Part shown: piece by piece, positions 5,470 to 5,868 of the stretch
Layout of the letters: each line of letters begins with the position of its first letter
How positions within the stretch are numbered: the first letter of the stretch is position 1
Assembly: GCA_905233805.1 (NCBI GenBank)
Contig: CAJOER010000090.1
Span: forward strand, 1 to 5,868
Source of the DNA: an uncultured Eubacterium sp.
Lineage (GTDB): Bacteria > Bacillota > Clostridia > Oscillospirales > Acutalibacteraceae
Direction of reading: 5' to 3'
Length of the DNA: 5,868 nt
Translations under genes and position numbers: made by a program
Notes under the pieces: generated by a model
Seen by the model: the letters and a program-made list of their open reading frames with translations, nothing else
Databases searched by the model: none
What the model was told of the DNA's origin: nothing

Positions 5470-5868
5470 ATGATTGACGTAAAAAACATCAGTTTCAAGT
5501 ATGCCGGAAGCAAACATCTGGTATTCGACGATTTCAGCCTGACGCTGGAGGAAAACCGTATCTACGGACTGTTAGGAAAGAACGGAACGGGCAAGAGCAC
5601 GCTGCTCTACCTGCTTTCAGGTTTGCTCCGCCCCTCTTGCGGTTCTGTATGTTGCGATGGCATCGCAACCAAGGACCGCGAGCCTGAAACCCTGCGCGAC
5701 ATCTTCCTCGTAACGGAGGAGTTTGAGATGCCCGCCATCTGTCTTTCGGAGTATGTGAAACTCTATAAGCCCTTCTACCCCAATTTCTCTGACGAAATCC
5801 TGCAGGGCTGTTTGGCTGATTTCGAACTGCCTGCCGACGTACGTCTGGGTGAGCTTTCGATGGGTCAG
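5470..5868 (+). CDS. ABC transporter ATP-binding protein, 5' part (runs off the window)
   Basis: The 133 codons visible encode the N-terminal half of an ABC nucleotide-binding domain, which hydrolyses ATP on the inner face of the membrane to drive a transporter. Walker A is GKNGTGKST at 36-44, and the frame ends at the window edge inside the signature motif LSMGQ (129-133, normally LSGGQ). The usual Q-loop glutamine seems replaced by glutamate (VTEE at 81-84), a feature I associate with the YtrB-like ATPases of Bacteroidota; the FYPNFS segment at 102-107 also fits that group. Walker B, the H-loop and the permease partner lie beyond the window. The ATG at 5470 follows an AT-rich leader without Shine-Dalgarno, as usual in this phylum. 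The promoter and palindromic operator upstream suggest induced expression, for example by a drug or cell-envelope stress, but the substrate is unknown. Confidence 0.92.
   Translation, partial: MIDVKNISFKYAGSKHLVFDDFSLTLEENRIYGLLGKNGTGKSTLLYLLSGLLRPSCGSVCCDGIATKDREPETLRDIFLVTEEFEMPAICLSEYVKLYKPFYPNFSDEILQGCLADFELPADVRLGELSMGQ

Overview
The window looks like two unrelated genomic pieces joined at about 3733-3759. Positions 1 to about 3750 have the style of a gut-type Clostridia (Bacillota; Ruminococcus/Oscillospiraceae-like is my guess). Its signs are a sigma70/sigmaA promoter with perfect -35 and -10 boxes (TTGACA, 16 bp, TATAAT), purine-rich Shine-Dalgarno sequences, strong hairpin terminators and frequent AGA arginine codons. 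Positions from about 3750 to 5868 have the style of Bacteroidales (Prevotella-like). Here both promoters have the TTTG-N20-TAnnTTTG form, the starts lack Shine-Dalgarno sequences, and the sensor kinase and ABC ATPase are of Bacteroidota type.

Layout. 16-300 (+) is the 3' part of a small, unrecognised membrane protein, closed by a strong terminator. 369-623 (-) is a small XRE-family DNA-binding protein with a TTG start. A textbook promoter at 748-775 then drives a serC-serA pair (809-1852 and 1852-3012, stop and start sharing one base). This pair makes phosphohydroxypyruvate and then phosphoserine, the first two committed steps of serine synthesis, and ends at a strong terminator at 3022-3055. 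On the minus strand, one open frame at 3058-5061 joins a Bacteroidota TPR sensor histidine kinase, cut just after its phospho-acceptor helix, to a short-chain dehydrogenase that has lost its N-terminal nucleotide-binding motif. Upstream of the kinase is a 408-bp divergent intergenic region. Its other side carries a promoter with a perfect 8-bp inverted repeat at the transcription start, then the first 133 codons of an ABC transporter ATPase that runs off the window.

The two points most worth checking are the kinase/dehydrogenase join, most likely an assembly chimera at a shared short sequence although a true fusion cannot be excluded by reading alone, and an apparent in-frame loss of about 15 residues inside SerC next to its cofactor-binding aspartate. 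I see no convincing new biological system. The palindromic operator-like site at the ABC promoter is the most interesting regulatory element. No rRNA, tRNA, CRISPR array, transposase or attachment site was found.
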